From assembly GCF_014805685.1 (NCBI RefSeq), contig NC_060885.1, positions 12,317,132 through 12,381,131 on the forward strand: a stretch of DNA of 64,000 bases, in the 5' to 3' direction. The notes under the pieces were generated by a model that was given only the letters and a program-made list of their open reading frames with translations, was not told where the DNA came from and did no database searches. Below are positions 59,621 through 64,000 of the stretch, piece after piece. A program made the position numbers and the translations under genes. Position 1 is the stretch's first letter. Every line of letters starts with the position of its first letter. This DNA comes from Silurus meridionalis (lineage: Eukaryota > Chordata > Actinopteri > Siluriformes > Siluridae).

Positions 59621-62600
59621 TGACTACATATTAGGACAAAGATTTATAGTGTGGAGTGTAAAGTATATTTACTCTGCTTTTAAATTATGTTTGTCAGTTA
59701 ATACATTATACAATTACTGGCCATACTAATGTTTTGAAGAGGTACTAATCTGTTATCATTAGTATTGGCTGGCTAACTTGTTGCTAGCACTACTTGCTAA
59801 TGTCCACTGGCTGGTTTGTTGCTAAGCGACTATTGTCCGCTACTGCAGTGCATTTTTATCTGAAAATGTAGCAGTGGCATGAATGTTCACAGAATCAGTA
59901 TTAACAAAGACCTGTATCTGTTTTATGAGCATTACATGTTCTGACAGAGCAAACTGTGTTTTTGTTGCATTTTTCTTTACTTTTTCAGATTTTTCATGTT
60001 GAATGTCCTGAGGTGGCAAATGACTAAAACTATCACATATAAGGCACAAGAAATGCTGCATCATTTCTGTGAGATATGTCAAAAAAGATGCAAGGCATGT
60101 TGCTGAAGTCTTTAATCTCCAGTGGTACATTTTTCCAAAAACCACTGGGAATTGGAGCTAAACTAAAGAAATATGTAAAACGCATTTACTGTGTACCTTG
60201 TAAACCAAGTAAATATTCCTCCTTGGCAGATTTTAACAGTATTTGGATATAAAGATGTCAAAGGCCATGCAAGCTTCTAACTATCCCACTCCGAAGTGTT
60301 TGCTTGTCGCGCAATAAGCTCTGCATTCCTGTAATCTCACCACATGTCAGGGTATGTGTGTTTGTTTGTCAGGTGTGTGGTGTGCCAAGCCTCTGTTGAC
60401 AGTACTGACATTACTCTTATTGAAGAAACATCTGTGCCAGAGCAGCTTGCAGACAAGCATAAAGAGGATTAAAAATAGCTATCAAACTGCCTCCATTGTC
60501 AGAATAATCTGAAAGGGTCACCAGGTATTAAAAAAAATCTGGACATTTAATTCTATTACAAAAATAAATAAAAAAAAACCTCCTTGTAACCCTTCATGCA
60601 GATGTTTTTGAAAAATGAAACATCTCGTCAGCCGTATTATTCATCCAGCACCTGTGTGAAACTGACAGGACGACTGGAGTGTGTTTTTGTAACTCAGCAG
60701 AAGTTTTAACTGTACAGTAATTATTCATGCCTGCAGGCGCTTTATTGCCTTGTCTTTGGCTGACATTTCTTAATACTGTATCTCTTTCTGGATGAATTAC
60801 TACATGGCTAAGTCTACATCTTCATCTATTACTGCTGTCATAACATGGACAAATGTGCCATTAATGATCCATTTGCCAGTTGCTCAAAAGTATACATTGG
60901 ATTACGTGAGATTCTAAAGATATAGAACATTAACCATGGCTTTTAGTATTGCCTTTGACCATCACACCTCTTTAAAAGCCTGGAGCTTTATATCTCAATA
61001 GTCAACATTGTCAAACATAATGTATATTGGTTTATAAAACAAGATGAGATGGGCTGTAATACGGAACTAAGCAACATAATTACTTATTGCATCCTATTCT
61101 AAAATATATTTGTGTTATGCCAGACCATTATCCCAACTAATCTTTTTTTCATTTAAGTACGACATATTTTATCAGTTTATAGTTATGCTTAAGATATGAC
61201 ATATAAATGTGTACCCCACCCCCTCTCTATTTTTCTCCTCTATCTCTTTTAAAGTTAAGACAGCATGTCATGTTATCATCCTGAAAACTTTCTTATTTTA
61301 GAAAACTTAATTTTAGTAATTACTTGCACTGGAGACTCCTTCCTACAAGTTCCTGTGCAATATGCTATAATAGAAGAGATAAAGTGGTAGAAAAAGCTCT
61401 TCAAAATGATCCTTTCATATAAACTGCTCTCATGTAGTGCTATAATTGAAAATGAATCGACATCTTCGGAACAAACGTTATTAAGTATTTAACAACACTG
61501 TGGTGCTACAAATATTAAAAGGGCACAACTCTCATTGTTTTGCATTATGAGCTGCCTAAAAGAATATTTTGTCACATATATCATAGAAATGTGGGATTAC
61601 TTGGAATAAACACTAGTAGCATTTACAGTAGCACTGATAGTGTTGATGCTGATATTAAGGCAATAGGTGGTGTAACTGAATGTTGTAATTTATGTCTGTG
61701 GAAATAGTGCGCTCTCTGATTAAGTGCACAATTTACAATTAATGCTTATTGCATTTAGAATTGGTGTTCTAAATAATGCCACAAATCTCGTTTGGGACAA
61801 TGCACAGAGTAGAAATGCACAACGATATGTGTGCTACTAATATCGGTGTAATTTCAACCGTAAAAATCAATTTCTCTAGGTAAGAAAGGAGATGAACTAT
61901 GTGAGGAATAACAAGGAACAATGATCTCAATATTCCATGCAGGGTCTTTATTATTCATCTGTATTTTCACCTTGTCATGGCTTAGCTTGTAAATATGTAT
62001 GTATATTTTATATGCAAGGTAGAGGAAATGCTGAATTATTTAAACCCCCCATGTGCAATGCTTATAAAACCCAACAGATGTGTGTCTTGAAGCTGAAAAC
62101 AACATGAGTCAGGCTTTCTCGTATGTTTGCTGGTTTTTGACAAATCCTAATCTGCACCATGTTATTTTTTTTAAAACCATTTATGCTAAGGGCTTTGCAT
62201 TGTAAAGATCAGAGCAATCACAGAGAAGGCAGATCAGGGGTTGAGGGGAGGGTGGTGGAAGATGCTTATTGAAGTCTTTCTGCTGATTAGGGCTGATTTT
62301 TTTAGGCGCACACAGCTTCCATTATAATTAAAACTGAACTTCAAGATGTAAGAGTTCAATCAGCACATTAATAAAAAGTAACATTAGCTAATGTTAATAC
62401 TTCAGCAATGTTACAGAAATGACAATTAAGAGTTGATATGATATACTAAATACAAATAAATCATATGAATGATGTTCTTTTTTAATTGTTAGTATATTAA
62501 AGTAAAAAATTATGGAATGTCCACAGGATTACTTACTGTAGTTTCTTATTGCCATGCACTTAATTTTATACAATAATTAACACTCTTCCCTACACCTGCT

Positions 62601-63424
62601 TCTCTTTTTTCAATCTATTGTATTTAAAACAACAAAAAAGCAGTTTGTCATGTTACTAAGAAAACAGAACACATTCTGAAGACTCTCTAGTGGCAGAAAA
62701 CTTACTGACCCCAATAAAGCTTAGACACTGGAGACTACTTCCATGAGTGTTAGATAAACATATCCTTACATAAATGACCCACTGAAGAAGCTGGAATAAT
62801 AATAAATTACAATAAATACACTAATATAACCATATAATTTTTGTTAGAATTAAACTATTGCCAGCTCCATGCTGTTATAGAAAATCAATCCACCTTCATT
62901 TTTGAGAATTTTATACTGCTGTGGTATTAAAATGCTTTCAAAATGCCATTGTTTCCCCCTTGGTTGCTATTAAGACAATCTTTGTTATTAAGGGTAAAAA
63001 GATTTCCTTTCCCCTGGTTGCTGTTAAGGGCCGACATGGTGAGCACTTCAGTGAGTTTTGCCAGCACAGCAAAAGTCTGAGCAAGAGATTCTCAGCACGT
63101 TTGTTTTAGGACGGGGATCATGTGTTTGATCCTGCCATTGCATCATGGCACACTTAATTGGAAAAAGAAGAGAGTTTTGATACCCCAGCACTGAAAATGG
63201 AGCTTTCAAGCTGCTCTGTCTCAGGGCACATACCTCATACATTAAACATAAAGGTAAAAAGGTAAAACGCAGGTAAAAGGAAGGAAAAGTGCTAAGATTC
63301 AGGAAATGAAGACTAGATTTTTCCCCAGGGTCACTTCTTAGAGAGAGTACATTTTCAACTGAAATAGTTGGGACAACAGTCAACTTTAAGTGTGTACAGA
63401 CTGAAAGGTGGTGGTGCTTTATAC

Positions 63425-63590
63425 TTGTCACATTTACGGCACAGTAAATGTAAAATCCCAGCAAAGTTAGGAGCTGGAGTCAGAGCGCAGGGTCATCCAT
63501 AATACTGTACCCCTGGAGCACTGAAGGTTAAGGGTCTTGCTCAGGGGCCCCAAGAGTGGCAGCCTGGCGATACCAGGGTTTGATACAGTG
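63425..63590 (-). repeat. Interspersed repeat, family Y, inverted copy
   Basis: The reverse complement reads 'ctcttggggcccctgagcaa', 'gctccaggggtacagtatta' and 'tggatgaccctgcgctctga', matching the order of blocks at 5435-5610. Confidence 0.7.
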
Positions 63591-64000
63591 GCAAGAAAAT
63601 GATAAATATGAATAACAAAAAAATTTTGGGTCATAAATTGTGATCTCATCCTCAAAGTCACAGGTTTAGACAAACACAATGTGCTTAAGCTAACAACAAT
63701 TCTAATCTTTTGTCTTTATTAAACACCAAACATTAAATATTGACAGTCCTGCTGAAAATTTCATTCCAATGCTTTTTTAAGGGGTAATGACCTGGGTTGT
63801 GTCTGCTTCTTCTAAAAAAAAACGCTGTATTATAACTTCAGTGGTAAGAATCACTTTTCTGCTGCATCTTCCAACTTCTACTGAGCTGCAGCTGAGTAAT
63901 ATTATTGTGTAGGATATTTCAATAAAATTGGGAAAGTGTTTTATAGGTCAACGATGGCAAGTGGTTCACGCTCAAAAGCAATGAGTGTGTAGTGCTCTGT

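Larger units (their letters stand above)
47805..64000 (+). other. dntt intron 7 (incomplete) or downstream sequence
   Basis: At least 16.2 kb follow exon 7 without a recognisable exon 8. Contents: a transposon cluster (50434-53329), a degenerate minisatellite (57485-58065), a long-TIR element (58468-59620), a candidate small exon at 60373-60472 and a family Y repeat at 63425-63590. The stretches 47805-50430, 53330-57480 and 60480-63420 hold nothing I can identify apart from short homopolymer and AT-rich runs. Confidence 0.6.

Overview
The window is vertebrate nuclear DNA, almost certainly from a teleost. The evidence is AT-rich sequence, long introns with GT-AG splice sites, abundant CA/GT microsatellites, and a dense load of fish-type transposons (Tc1-like, hAT, L2 and RTE-like LINEs, tRNA-derived SINEs). 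Several repeat families look like those I associate with otophysan fishes, especially catfishes. That placement is inference from memory, not a measured match.

The only host gene I can support is one plus-strand gene of DNA polymerase family X, best read as dntt (terminal deoxynucleotidyltransferase, TdT). Seven coding exons join in a single open frame: 11784-11977, 16599-16773, 30642-30761, 41768-41938, 44410-44481, 44916-45039 and 47672-47804. Together they give 329 complete codons plus 2 nt. They cover an N-terminal basic stretch, the BRCT domain, the linker, the 8-kDa domain with its helix-hairpin-helix, the fingers helix-hairpin-helix, and the start of the palm up to the GGFR motif. The catalytic aspartates and the rest of the palm and thumb are not found before position 64000, so the gene runs off the right edge.

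Layout: 1-11783 is upstream intergenic sequence with scattered repeats. 11784-47804 holds exons 1-7. 47805-64000 is the beginning of a very long intron 7, or non-dntt sequence. Intron 2 holds a TIR element, a 5'-truncated RTE-like LINE with an L2 LINE fragment nested in it, and two oppositely oriented copies of one hAT family. Intron 3 holds a long-TIR element, a Tc1-like element and many microsatellites. Intron 4 holds three SINEs. Intron 7 holds a cluster of three DNA transposons (50434-53329), a degenerate minisatellite and a second long-TIR element.

I found no novel multi-gene system. The notable points are the transposon biology: exact target-site duplications, a nested LINE pair, SINEs carrying the tails of both LINEs present here, and promoter-like TIRs. 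There is also a CA repeat abutting the exon 3 splice donor, and a possible alternative terminal exon at 60373-60472.
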